DNA of 64,000 nucleotides from an uncultured Eubacteriales bacterium (GTDB taxonomy: Bacteria > Bacillota > Clostridia > Oscillospirales > Oscillospiraceae). The position numbers and the translations under genes were made by a program. Under the pieces are notes generated by a model. That model worked only from the letters and a program-made list of their open reading frames with translations, was not told the origin of the DNA and did not search any database. Position 1 is the stretch's first letter, and every line of letters starts with the position of its first letter. The stretch is taken from contig ONEB01000002.1 of assembly GCA_900316745.1 (NCBI GenBank), forward strand, positions 156,241 through 220,240, written 5' to 3'. Below, one piece after another: positions 40,052 to 48,619 of the stretch.

Positions 40052-43000
40052 GTTCGTCGTCTCCTTTCAGAAGCGTCCAGAATGCGTCCGGCGTCAGCTT
40101 TTGCAGCACGCGGTGCCGGTCGGCGCCGGTGCCGGGCGCGAAGTGGCAGATCTCATAGAAGTCGCAGCGCAGACAGGCGGTGTCCTGCTGCGTGCGGAAA
40201 TAGGGGTCGCAGGCGATGCTGCCCGCGCGCAGCTCCTGCGCCATGTCGAGCAGCGTCCTGTGTACGTGGCGGGAGAGCGCGCCGAGCTGTTCGGCAGTGG
40301 CGAGCAAAACGCCCGCGCCCTCGCCGCGCGTCGAGCGGAGCTTGATGTAGGTGTTCTCGCCGTGCCCCATGGCCTGAAGCGCGCCGTCGCCGTCGAGCAC
40401 GAGCCCGGAGCGGCGCAGCTGGGCAAGGCGCTTAAGCCGGATCTCCTCGTCCGAAAGATCCCCGGGCGCGGACACCAGCACGTCCCGCGCCGGCACATAG
40501 AGCACGCCCGCCGGGACGATCTCGCGCCCGTAGCGCTGCTCGCCCACGGCCTGCAGCGTGAAGAGATAGAGAAGCATCTGCAGCCCCATCCCGTACCAGA
40601 CGTCGGAGAGCGAGAAGCTCTTTTTGCCGGTCTTGTAGTCCACCACGCGCAGGTAGAGCCGCCCGTCGTGCAGCCAGCCGTCCACGCGGTCGGCGATGCC
40701 CGACATCGTCACGCGCGTCTCGCCGTCCGAGAGCGTCACGGGCGGGAGCGCCTCGGGGTCTGAAAAGTCCAGCTCAAAGTCCAGCGGCTCAAAGTCCGAG
40801 TGCCGCAGCTCCTCCGCCATGTCCAGCACCACCTGCCGCACGCTTTTGCACAGGCGGCGGAAGAGATAGACAAAGCGCTCATTTTGGTCGGCGTAGTCGT
40901 TGAGCGTCTCGTGGACGTAGCGCTCCACCCAGTAGTCGGTGCGCTGCTGAAGCGTCTCGTCCGATACGGCTGCAAACCCGCCCTGCGCCGCCGCGTCCTG
41001 GGCGACGTGCTGCAGAACATAGTGATAGAATGTGCCGATCTCCGGCGGGGCGAACGCCGCCCTGCGCCGGGGCTTGGCCTTCAGGCCGTATTGCAGGAAG
41101 TAGGCATAGCGGCAGGAGGCGAACTTGTCCGCCCGCGAGGCCGTGAAGCGCGGCGTTGCGCCGTAGAGGTCGCGCACGCGCTGCGGCGAGAGACTGCCGC
41201 GCAGATTCTGCGCCTGCCGGGCGAGCGTGTCGAGCTTGTCAGGCTCCGCAGAGAGCATCCATTCCCGCGCCGCCGCCGCCATGCCGCCCGCGCCGCGCAG
41301 CGCCGAGGCCGCAAGCTCCTGCGCCCCGCGCTCCGCCCAGGTTTTGCATTCGGAGAGGTCCACGCGGCGCACCGGCGTGCCGAAGAGACGCTCAATGCGC
41401 TGCACGAAAAACGCGCTGCGCAGAGCCTCGCCGTCGCGCCCGAGGACAGCCCGGCTTACGGTGAGCGTCGTGTCGGGGAGGGAGAGGCAGCTTGCCGCGA
41501 GCGCGTACTCGCGCCAGAGCTCCTCGTCGCGCCCGCCGCCGACGTCGAGGTCAAATTCCAAAAGCAGCCGCCGTTCGTCCTGCGACAGGACGCCGCCCGG
41601 TTCCTCCGTGCGGGGGATGCGGTCGTCCGAGGCGCCGAGCAGGATGAGATGGCGGATCTCGCGCCGCCGCATCCGGTCGAGCTCGCCCGCCGTCACGCGG
41701 TCGAGCGCCACCGGGATCGTGCCGATGTCATAGCGCGAGAGCATCAGCAGCAGCAGCCGCGAAAATTCCTCCGCGTCCATCTCCACGCCCGCGAGCAGGG
41801 CGGCAAACTGCTCCAGCGCCGATACGATCAGCGACCAGATCTGCTCATACTCCGCCGCGAGCGTCTCGCGCCCGCCCTCGCGCAGCTCCTGCGCCAGACT
41901 GTCCAGCCGTTCGGCAAGCCCCAGCGCCTCGAAGTAGTCCGCGAGCGCCATCGCCTGCCCGTCGGCGGTCAGGGCGGCCTCGCTGCGCGCCTGCAGGAGC
42001 AGGAGCGGTCTTGCCGCCTCCCGCCGCAGCCGGTCAATTTCCTGCAGGCGGGCGTTTGATTCCTCCGTCGCCTCGGCGTCATACCCGTCGGGGTGCTGCC
42101 GCCACGGCTCTGCGCGCTTCCACTGGTTTCCGCGCACCGACCAGAGGAGGGTGTAGTTTTCGAGGGTGTCGATCTCCTCGGCGGAGAGCCCCGTCAGACC
42201 CGTGCGCAGGCAGGCGATCACGTCCTCGCCGTCCCAGCCGCCGGTGACGACCTCGTAGGCGGAGGCGATCAGCGCGCCGAGCGGCTTTTGCATGAGGTCT
42301 GTCCGCTGGGCAAAGTAGAGCGGCACGTCATACTGCCGGAACGCGCGCTCCAGCCCGCTCCGGTAGTCGGAAAAGCCGCGCACCGCCACGGCGATGTCCC
42401 GCCAGCGCGCGCCCTGCTGCGCCAGCTCGCGGGCGCGCGCCGCCGCCAGCTCGCATTCGTCCGCGATCGTGTCCGCCTGATACAGCGTGATGCAGCCGTC
42501 GGGGTCGTCATGGCGCTGGCTCGTATAGGTAAAAAGCTCCCGGTCGAGCACGCGCAGGGGCTCTGCTCTGCCGCGCTCGCTCTCCGGCATGGCGGTCACT
42601 TCGGCCTTTGCGCCGGATTCATGCGCCGCGTGCAGGAGCATGCGCACCGTGCGCCGCTGCGCGTCAAAGATTTCGCTCCCCGCGCGGGGGTCGTCCATCG
42701 TGAGACAGACCGTCACGTCCGCGCCCGCAGCGATCAGAGCCTCCAGCACCCGGTGCTCCTGCCGCGTGAAGTCCGTAAAGCCGTCGAGGTAGATCTTCGC
42801 CGTCTTCAGGCTGCTCTCGCCGATGCGCTCGGAAAGCCGCGTCAGCGCGTCGGCGGGATCGGTGTGTCCCGCCGCGGCAACGGCGTCGTAGGTCGCGAGG
42901 ATCAGCGCGAGATCGTGCAGCTTGTCGCCGAGATACCCGCCGCAGGCTGCGGCGGTCTCTTCGAGCGCGTCGGGCGTCACGCAGGCGGTTTTGAGCTCGT

Positions 43001-43373
43001 CCACCGCGCTCAGCAGGCTCATCTGCAGCTGCGCCCGGCGCGCCCCGTCGCGGAACACGCGCAGCCTCTGGGAGATCTGGCTCATCGCCCGCGCCATGCA
43101 CAGGAGCCTGCCGCCCTTGTCGAGCACCGGCAGCGCGCTGCCGCCGACCTCGTCCGCTGTGCGCCGCGCCAGTCCCGTGAAGCTCAGAACCTCGGCATAG
43201 AGACTCGCGCTGTCGCCGCACACGCGGCAGAGCTCGCGCTCGCACTCGTGGCTGTACTGCTCCGGCACGATCAGCACGCGCCCGCCCTCGTGGGCGCGCA
43301 CCGCCGCCGCGATCTCGGAAAACAGCGCGCCCGTCTTGCCCGTTCCCGCGTGCCCGTAAAGCACCCGAAGCAT
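40044..43373 (-). CDS. addB: Helicase-exonuclease subunit AddB
   Basis: A 1109-residue partner of AddA. ATG 43373 is preferred (GGAGG eight bases upstream); an in-frame GTG lies nine bases earlier. N-terminal LYGHAGTGKTGALFSEI P-loop, LIVPEQYSHECERELCR, and a C-terminal nuclease with LRVVDYKTGKKSFSLSD. The iron-sulfur cysteines are visible: one in FASCRYAYFLQYGL and three in CLRCDFYEICHF near the end. AddB recognises Chi-like sites and cuts the 5' strand. A palindromic repeat lies just upstream; I see no clear promoter in it. Confidence 0.96.
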   Translation of the reverse strand: MLRVLYGHAGTGKTGALFSEIAAAVRAHEGGRVLIVPEQYSHECERELCRVCGDSASLYAEVLSFTGLARRTADEVGGSALPVLDKGGRLLCMARAMSQISQRLRVFRDGARRAQLQMSLLSAVDELKTACVTPDALEETAAACGGYLGDKLHDLALILATYDAVAAAGHTDPADALTRLSERIGESSLKTAKIYLDGFTDFTRQEHRVLEALIAAGADVTVCLTMDDPRAGSEIFDAQRRTVRMLLHAAHESGAKAEVTAMPESERGRAEPLRVLDRELFTYTSQRHDDPDGCITLYQADTIADECELAAARARELAQQGARWRDIAVAVRGFSDYRSGLERAFRQYDVPLYFAQRTDLMQKPLGALIASAYEVVTGGWDGEDVIACLRTGLTGLSAEEIDTLENYTLLWSVRGNQWKRAEPWRQHPDGYDAEATEESNARLQEIDRLRREAARPLLLLQARSEAALTADGQAMALADYFEALGLAERLDSLAQELREGGRETLAAEYEQIWSLIVSALEQFAALLAGVEMDAEEFSRLLLLMLSRYDIGTIPVALDRVTAGELDRMRRREIRHLILLGASDDRIPRTEEPGGVLSQDERRLLLEFDLDVGGGRDEELWREYALAASCLSLPDTTLTVSRAVLGRDGEALRSAFFVQRIERLFGTPVRRVDLSECKTWAERGAQELAASALRGAGGMAAAAREWMLSAEPDKLDTLARQAQNLRGSLSPQRVRDLYGATPRFTASRADKFASCRYAYFLQYGLKAKPRRRAAFAPPEIGTFYHYVLQHVAQDAAAQGGFAAVSDETLQQRTDYWVERYVHETLNDYADQNERFVYLFRRLCKSVRQVVLDMAEELRHSDFEPLDFELDFSDPEALPPVTLSDGETRVTMSGIADRVDGWLHDGRLYLRVVDYKTGKKSFSLSDVWYGMGLQMLLYLFTLQAVGEQRYGREIVPAGVLYVPARDVLVSAPGDLSDEEIRLKRLAQLRRSGLVLDGDGALQAMGHGENTYIKLRSTRGEGAGVLLATAEQLGALSRHVHRTLLDMAQELRAGSIACDPYFRTQQDTACLRCDFYEICHFAPGTGADRHRVLQKLTPDAFWTLLKGDDEHG

Positions 43374-43416
43374 TTGCGCCACCTCCTTTTAAGTGTGTTA
43401 TAGTCTGTTTTATGAA

Positions 43417-43545
43417 AGAGCGTCATTGCGAGGAGCGCAGCGACGCGGCAATCCGTTCTCCTTTGGCACAGACTGTGACTGCTGATTGACGCCGGGGGAT
43501 ACGGATTCCCACGCCGTCGTGCGCGACGGCTCGGAATGACGCTCT
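43417..43545. repeat. 129-bp palindromic intergenic repeat
   Basis: Ends AGAGCGTCATTGCGAG and CTCGGAATGACGCTCT are inverted copies with one mismatch. Inside, GGCAATCCGT (about 43448-43457) faces ACGGATTCCC (43501-43510), also inverted with one mismatch, and GCCGTCGTGCGCGACGGC forms its own hairpin. Repeats of this type are scattered between genes in gut Clostridia. It occupies the gap between trkH and the addB start. Confidence 0.8.
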
Positions 43546-43555
43546 ATTTGTGCTT

Positions 43556-45028
43556 TCAGAATGATTTTTTGTACGTCCCCGGCGCGAAGAGCGCGAGGAT
43601 GGGGAAGATTTCGAGTCTGCCGAGCAGCATGCCGAGCGTCATCACGAGCTTGGACAAAACGCTGTACCCGCCGAAATTGCACGTCGGGCCGACGGCGTCG
43701 AAGCCGGGGCCGATGTTGTTGAACGTCGCCGCCACGGCGGAGAGATTCGTCGTCATCGAATACCCCACAGGGTCGGCGGAGAGGATGAGAAAGCCCGTGA
43801 GCAGAATGATCACATAGGCCGAGAGATAGGCGTTCACGTTCGAGAGCGTCTGCTCGTCCACGCGGCTGTGGTTCAGGCGCACGATGCGCACCTCGCTCGG
43901 GCGCATCAGACGCAGGGCGTTGCGCCTCAGCCCCTTCATCAGCAGCAGCGCGCGCAGCATCTTCAGTCCGCCGCCTGTGCTGCCGCCGCAGGCGCCCACG
44001 AGCATCAGCATCAGCAAAATCGCCCGCGAGAAGTTCGGCCAGAGGTCAAAGTCCGTGGTGGAGTAGCCCGTCGTCGTCACGATGCTCGATACCTGAAACG
44101 CCGCGTGGCGGATTGCGTCCGGCAGCGCTGCCGTGTCGGCGGTTTTGCCGAGGATGTTCACCGTGATGGCGAGGATGCTCGCCGCCACGACGCCGAGATA
44201 GAGCCGCAGCTCCTCGTCTGTGACCACCGCCTTGAAACTCCGCAGCAGCAGGAGGTAGTAGAGCCCGAAGTTCACGCCGAAGAGCAGCATGAACACCGTC
44301 GTGATGTTCTGCGCCGCGTGGGAGTAGGCAGCGCAGCTGGAGTTCAACACGCCGAAGCCGCCCGTGCCCGCCGTGCCGAACGCGATGCACACCGCGTCGA
44401 ACGCCGGCATTCCGGCCAGCAGCAGCGCGAGAATGTCCACCACCGTCAGAGCGCAGTAGATGAGATACAGGATCTCCGCTGAGCGCTTCATGCGCGGCAC
44501 CATCTTGTTCACGGTCGGGCCGGGGCTCTCCGCGCGCAGGATGTGCAGCGTAAAGCCGTCCGCGCCGCCGCTCGTCGGGATGATGGCGAGCAGGAATACC
44601 AGCACGCCCATGCCGCCGATCCAGTGGCTGAAGCTGCGCCACAACAGCAGCGCGTGTCCCAGCGCCTCCACGTCGGCGAGAATGGAAGCGCCCGTCGTCG
44701 TAAAGCCGGAGACGATCTCAAACAGCGCGTCGATGTAGCTTCTGATGCGCCCCGAGGCGAAAAAGGGCAGCGCGCCCACAAGACTCATCACGACCCAGCT
44801 CAAGCCCACGACTGCCATGCCCTCGCGGGCGTAAAAGCGCCGTCTGGCGTTGCGGCTCACGAGACGAAACACGCCCGCCGCCGCGAGCGCCGCCGCCTCT
44901 GCCGTGAGAAAGCCGCGCAGCGCCGCGCCGTCGCCCAGCGCCGCCGCGTAAAGGAGCGGGGCGAGCATCAGCGCCGCTTCGATCAGGAGAATGTGCGACA
45001 GAATGCGCACGATCATACGTCCGTTCAT
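43556..45028 (-). CDS. trkH: Trk/Ktr potassium uptake membrane subunit TrkH
   Basis: A 490-residue channel-like protein with about ten to twelve membrane segments in four M1-P-M2 repeats. Pore loops are recognisable: SGFTTTGASILADVE, GTAGTGGFGVLNSS, SSIVTTTGYSTTDFD and SAVAATFNNIGPGFDAVGP, each supplying the selectivity glycine. It moves K+ (with H+ or Na+) into the cell, gated by the cytoplasmic TrkA ring encoded just upstream. AAGGATCG precedes the ATG, 12 bp after trkA. Confidence 0.95.
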   Translation of the reverse strand: MNGRMIVRILSHILLIEAALMLAPLLYAAALGDGAALRGFLTAEAAALAAAGVFRLVSRNARRRFYAREGMAVVGLSWVVMSLVGALPFFASGRIRSYIDALFEIVSGFTTTGASILADVEALGHALLLWRSFSHWIGGMGVLVFLLAIIPTSGGADGFTLHILRAESPGPTVNKMVPRMKRSAEILYLIYCALTVVDILALLLAGMPAFDAVCIAFGTAGTGGFGVLNSSCAAYSHAAQNITTVFMLLFGVNFGLYYLLLLRSFKAVVTDEELRLYLGVVAASILAITVNILGKTADTAALPDAIRHAAFQVSSIVTTTGYSTTDFDLWPNFSRAILLMLMLVGACGGSTGGGLKMLRALLLMKGLRRNALRLMRPSEVRIVRLNHSRVDEQTLSNVNAYLSAYVIILLTGFLILSADPVGYSMTTNLSAVAATFNNIGPGFDAVGPTCNFGGYSVLSKLVMTLGMLLGRLEIFPILALFAPGTYKKSF

Positions 45029-45040
45029 ATCACACGATCC

Positions 45041-46402
45041 TTATGCAAAGATATCCTGCAGCGTTTCAATGCCGCTGCTCGCTGCCGCCACGACCACGAG
45101 CCGGTCTCCGAGCTGGAAGCTCGTGTCGCCGCGCGGGAAGATGAGCTTTGAGCCGCGCGTGAGCGAGGCCAGGAGCACGCCCTTTTTGATCTCCAGGTCG
45201 CTGAGCGTTTCGCCGCGATGCGGCGTATGCTCGTCGACGACGAATTCCAGCGCCTCCGCGCCGCCGTCTGCGATGCCGTGTACCGTCACGGCTGCGCCGA
45301 TCTGGTTTTGCATCGCGCGGACATAGCGGATGATCGTCTCGCAGGAGAGCGCCTGCGGGCTCACCACGGTGCCGATGGAGAGGTGGTCGAGCAGACGGAG
45401 ATTCTCGATGCGGCTGAGCTTTGTGATCACCTGCGGCACCGGCACCGCCGTGCCGTACATGGCGAGCACGAGGTTCAGCTCGTCCATTCCCGTCGCGAGC
45501 ACGAGCGCGTCGCAGGTCTCCAGCCCCTCGCGCACGAGCGTCGCGTGTACCGAGGCGTCGCCCTGCACGATGGAGGCCTCCGGCAGCAGCTCCGCCAGAC
45601 GCTCGCAGAGCGCGCCGTCGCGCTCGATGATCTTCACGCTCATCCTCTCGCGCAGGAGCATCTGCGCCAGATACAGGCTGATGCGCCCGCCGCCCACGAT
45701 CAGCACGCTCCGCGCCCGCCGCGGGATCATGTCGAGATTGCGCAGCATTTTCGTCAGATCGTGCGGCGCCGCCGTGACGTAGATGCGGTCTCCCTCACGC
45801 AGCGTGAAGTCGCCGCCGGGGATGATTGTCTCGCCGCCGCGCACCACCGCGCACACCAGCACCTTGCAGCCCGTCACGCGCTCCATCTGGTGCAGAGGCG
45901 TGCCGTCGAGCTTCTTCGCGCCGCCGGTGAGCCGGATCTCCACGAGCTCCACCACGCCGTTGGCAAAGCGCTCGCGCCGCAGAAAGCCGGGGTATTTCAA
46001 AAGCCTGTCGATCTCCGCTGCCGTCTTGCGCTCCGGATTCACCGTGAGCGACAGGGCGAACAGGTCGCGATTGCTGTGCACGGTCTCGGAGTACTCCGGC
46101 GTGCGGATGCGCGCAATCGTGTGCAGGCTTTCGTTCATGCCGTGCGCCGTCATGCAGCACAAAAGATTCGTCTCGTCCGAGCCCGTCGCCGCGATCAGCA
46201 GATTCGCGTGCTGCACGTCCGCCTGCCGCAGCGTCTCCATCGAGGCGCAGTTGCCCGCGATGGACATGACGTCGTACTGGGCGATCGTATTTTCGAGGAT
46301 GGCGGCGTCGGAGTCGATGAGCGTGATGTCGTGGCCCTCGTTTGCCAACTGCCGCGTCAGCCACGCGCCGACCTTGCCGTCACCCGCAATGAGAATTTTC
46401 AT
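45041..46402 (-). CDS. trkA: Trk system gating protein TrkA (two RCK domains)
   Basis: A 453-residue cytosolic regulator with duplicated RCK_N/RCK_C units: MKILIAGDGKVGAWLTRQL with IDSDAAILE, and a second Rossmann domain RSVLIVGGGRISLYLAQMLL with VKIIERDGALCERL. Each is followed by a TrkA-C domain (for example GETIIPGGDFTLREGDRIYV and KLIFPRGDTSFQLGDRLVVV). It binds NAD(H)/ATP-type ligands and gates TrkH. It has its own promoter at 46443-46471 and a ribosome site GGGAGGGAC. Confidence 0.95.
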   Translation of the reverse strand: MKILIAGDGKVGAWLTRQLANEGHDITLIDSDAAILENTIAQYDVMSIAGNCASMETLRQADVQHANLLIAATGSDETNLLCCMTAHGMNESLHTIARIRTPEYSETVHSNRDLFALSLTVNPERKTAAEIDRLLKYPGFLRRERFANGVVELVEIRLTGGAKKLDGTPLHQMERVTGCKVLVCAVVRGGETIIPGGDFTLREGDRIYVTAAPHDLTKMLRNLDMIPRRARSVLIVGGGRISLYLAQMLLRERMSVKIIERDGALCERLAELLPEASIVQGDASVHATLVREGLETCDALVLATGMDELNLVLAMYGTAVPVPQVITKLSRIENLRLLDHLSIGTVVSPQALSCETIIRYVRAMQNQIGAAVTVHGIADGGAEALEFVVDEHTPHRGETLSDLEIKKGVLLASLTRGSKLIFPRGDTSFQLGDRLVVVAAASSGIETLQDIFA

Positions 46403-46442
46403 AGGTGTCCCTCCCGGGATGATTACTGGATTCTAAATTATC

Positions 46443-46471
46443 AGTATACCGCGCTCGGGCGGTTTTTTCAA
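46443..46471 (-). promoter_or_regulatory. SigmaA promoter of trkA-trkH
   Basis: Minus-strand TTGAAA (46466-46471), 17-nt spacer, TATACT (46443-46448), directly after the terminator of the upstream operon. Confidence 0.82.
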
Positions 46472-46478
46472 TACAGAT

Positions 46479-46506
46479 AAAAAAGGGACAGGCATCTGCC
46501 TGTCCC
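46479..46506 (-). terminator. Rho-independent terminator of the yfmF-lgt operon
   Basis: Minus-strand GGGACAGGCAGATGCCTGTCCC hairpin (46485-46506) followed by TTTTTTATC. Confidence 0.9.
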
Positions 46507-46519
46507 CATGCTGCATTTA

Positions 46520-47443
46520 TCAGCTGAGCTCGATGTTGAAAAACGCGTTCGTGACCCATTTGCCCGCGACGCAGTAGACGTTTGTCGCCATGTCGGCGCC
46601 GGTGTTCGTCTTCATCGTCACGGCATAGCCCTCTGTGACGTCCGTGCCGGAGAGCAGCCCCGCCATCGTTTTGGAGGAGGCGGTGATTTCCGTGAGCAGC
46701 CGCTTGGCGTCCGCGGCCGATAGTCCGAGCTCGCTGCCGATGGCGTTCCATTCATCGTCCGTGAAGGCTTCGCAGCCGGAAAAGCTCTCGGCGATCGCAG
46801 CAAAGCTCGTCTCCATCACGCGCAGCTGCTCGCGCGCGGCGCTCAATGCGTCGGCTCCGAGCGCCTGCTCGCCCGTGATCGTGAGCGCGGTGGTGCCCTC
46901 GGGGAGGTTGAGCGCGGCGTCCATCTCGGTCTTCATGACGTCCATCGTCTGGCCGCCCATCGTGAGCAGGGCGGGGAGGAAGCGCTGCATCGGCTCGCCC
47001 AGCAGATCGCCGCCCATCAGATACGCAAGCGTCGCCTCGCTGGGGTTCTTGGCGTAGTTTGCCATCACCGCGATCGCTCCGGCGTAGGCCTTGCCCTGAT
47101 TCTCCGGCGGGATCGTCACGGCGGGGGTCTGCACGGGGGCTTCGGCGCCGCTGTCCTTGCTGTCGGATTTCTTGTCGCCGGACTTCTCTTCGCTCTTCGC
47201 GGAGGATTCGGGCGTGCCGGAAGCGTCGGGCGCGGCGGTTGTCGCCGAGCCCTCCTCACCGGTCGCGGAGCCGGGCTCGGCGCTCACGGCGGCGGCGTCC
47301 GGCCCGGACGCGTCCGCGCCGGAGGGCTTGCGGCGCAGCAGCAGAAACGCGCCCTCAGAGAGCACCACGAGCGCCAGCGCGATGATCACGATCATGCGCG
47401 GCGAGAGGCGGCGCTTTTTTTCGTTGTTGGTTTCCTTGTCCAT
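46520..47443 (-). CDS. Membrane-anchored protein with Ser/Ala/Asp-rich linker, unknown function
   Basis: A 307-residue protein. After a short basic N-terminus (KKRRLSPRM) comes one membrane helix (IVIIALALVVLSEGAFLLL), then a long low-complexity linker rich in Ala, Ser, Glu, Asp and Lys (about residues 40-110), then a folded extracellular domain ending VYCVAGKWVTNAFFNIEL. The C-terminal domain looks like a clostridial domain with helical EEWNAIGSELGLS-like pattern; I cannot name it. Last gene of the yfmF-lgt operon, followed by a terminator. No catalytic motif recognised. Confidence 0.7.
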   Translation of the reverse strand: MDKETNNEKKRRLSPRMIVIIALALVVLSEGAFLLLRRKPSGADASGPDAAAVSAEPGSATGEEGSATTAAPDASGTPESSAKSEEKSGDKKSDSKDSGAEAPVQTPAVTIPPENQGKAYAGAIAVMANYAKNPSEATLAYLMGGDLLGEPMQRFLPALLTMGGQTMDVMKTEMDAALNLPEGTTALTITGEQALGADALSAAREQLRVMETSFAAIAESFSGCEAFTDDEWNAIGSELGLSAADAKRLLTEITASSKTMAGLLSGTDVTEGYAVTMKTNTGADMATNVYCVAGKWVTNAFFNIELS

Positions 47444-47473
47444 GCTCAGACTCCTTTCGGCAGGGATCGGGCT

Positions 47474-47743
47474 TTACGCGCGCAGCGCGCTGCGCAGCGT
47501 GTCCATCTCGCGCTGCATGTCCGCGATGCGGTCGTTTGCCGCGCGGACCTCCGCGCACAGCTGACTCAGCAGCAGGTCGGAGTCGTCGCAGTGCGTCTCG
47601 TAATAGAGTCTGCCGATCTCCAGATAGGCGTTCTGGATCGCCTCCTGCTCGGCGCTGAGCGCCATAGAGAGCTTTGCCATGCGGCCTGCGTATTTTGCGC
47701 GCGCGCCGAGGGCGTGCGTCGTGGATCTCCAGTCAAGTTGCAT
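47474..47743 (-). CDS. Small coiled-coil-like protein, 89 residues
   Basis: ATG 47743 lies inside the end of lgt (11-nt overlap), with AAGGAG upstream; starting farther back would lack a ribosome site. The product is helical and charged: HALGARAKYAGRMAKLSMAL, AIQNAYLEIGRLYYETHCDD, then AEVRAANDRIADMQREMDTL with heptad-like spacing. The N-terminal half resembles small clostridial proteins that carry a zinc-ribbon tail, which is absent here. Function unknown; co-transcribed with lgt and the membrane-anchored protein downstream. Confidence 0.65.
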   Translation of the reverse strand: MQLDWRSTTHALGARAKYAGRMAKLSMALSAEQEAIQNAYLEIGRLYYETHCDDSDLLLSQLCAEVRAANDRIADMQREMDTLRSALRA

Positions 47744-48614
47744 CGGCGTCTGTCTCCTTTTCCGATTGTGCTGCGCGCGTGTCCACATAGAGCGGCGGGT
47801 TGCTGCGCTTCAGGAAAATCACCAGCAGGATGATCGCCGCGAGCGCGGAGACGCCTGCCAGCAGCTGCGACACGCGGATGCCGGTGCCGCCGAGATAGAG
47901 ACTGTCGGTGCGCAGCCCCTCGATGAGCATTCTGCCGATGCCGTACCACGCGATGTAAAGCAGCATCGTGTGCCCGTCAAAGCGGCGCTTGTGGTGCTCA
48001 AACCAAATGTGCAGAATGAGAAAGCCCGTCAGATTCCAGAGGCTTTCATATAAAAACGTCGGGTGGACGTAGACGGTCTCCTGCCCCGGGAGCGTGAGCC
48101 CCATGCGGCAGAAAACGGTTGTCTCCGCGCCGAACGCCTCGCGGTTGAGGAAGTTGCCCCAACGGCCGATCGACTGGCCGATCAGCAGCCCGTAGACCGA
48201 CAGATCTCCCAGCGCCCCGAACGGGATGCGCCGGGCGCGGCACCAGATGATCACGAGCGCGAGTCCCGCGAGAATGCCTCCGTAGATCGCAAGTCCGCCC
48301 TCCCAGACCGCGAAGATCGAAAGCGGGTTGTCCTTGTACTGCTCCCACTCGAAAATGACATAGTAGATGCGCGCGCCGAGAATGGCGGTGGGCAGCAGCC
48401 ACAGGATGAAGTCAAACAGATCGTCGCTCGGAATGCCGACAAATTTCTCGCTTTTTTTCGAGCAGTACAGGATGCCGAGCAGGAAACCCAGCGCGATGAT
48501 CGCGCCGTAGAGGAAAAATGTGTGTCCGAATAATGTAAAGCTTGCGGGCGGGTTGATGTGGACATCCCCGAACATGGGGAAGCTGATCTCCGCGCCGCGC
48601 ATGATGGTCTGCAT
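47733..48614 (-). CDS. lgt: Prolipoprotein diacylglyceryl transferase
   Basis: A seven-helix membrane enzyme of about 293 residues. It contains SIGRWGNFLNREAFG (Lgt signature, with the essential Arg/Asn/Glu), GARIYYVIFEWEQY, EGGLAIYGGILAG and HPTFLYESLWNL. It transfers diacylglycerol from phosphatidylglycerol to the lipobox cysteine of prolipoproteins. ATG 48614 has GGAGG ten bases upstream; ATG 48623 overlaps the yfmF stop (ATGA) but leaves only one base after GGAGG. The C-terminus has a charged tail after the last helix. Confidence 0.94.
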   Translation of the reverse strand: MQTIMRGAEISFPMFGDVHINPPASFTLFGHTFFLYGAIIALGFLLGILYCSKKSEKFVGIPSDDLFDFILWLLPTAILGARIYYVIFEWEQYKDNPLSIFAVWEGGLAIYGGILAGLALVIIWCRARRIPFGALGDLSVYGLLIGQSIGRWGNFLNREAFGAETTVFCRMGLTLPGQETVYVHPTFLYESLWNLTGFLILHIWFEHHKRRFDGHTMLLYIAWYGIGRMLIEGLRTDSLYLGGTGIRVSQLLAGVSALAAIILLVIFLKRSNPPLYVDTRAAQSEKETDADAT

Positions 48615-48619
48615 GGGCG

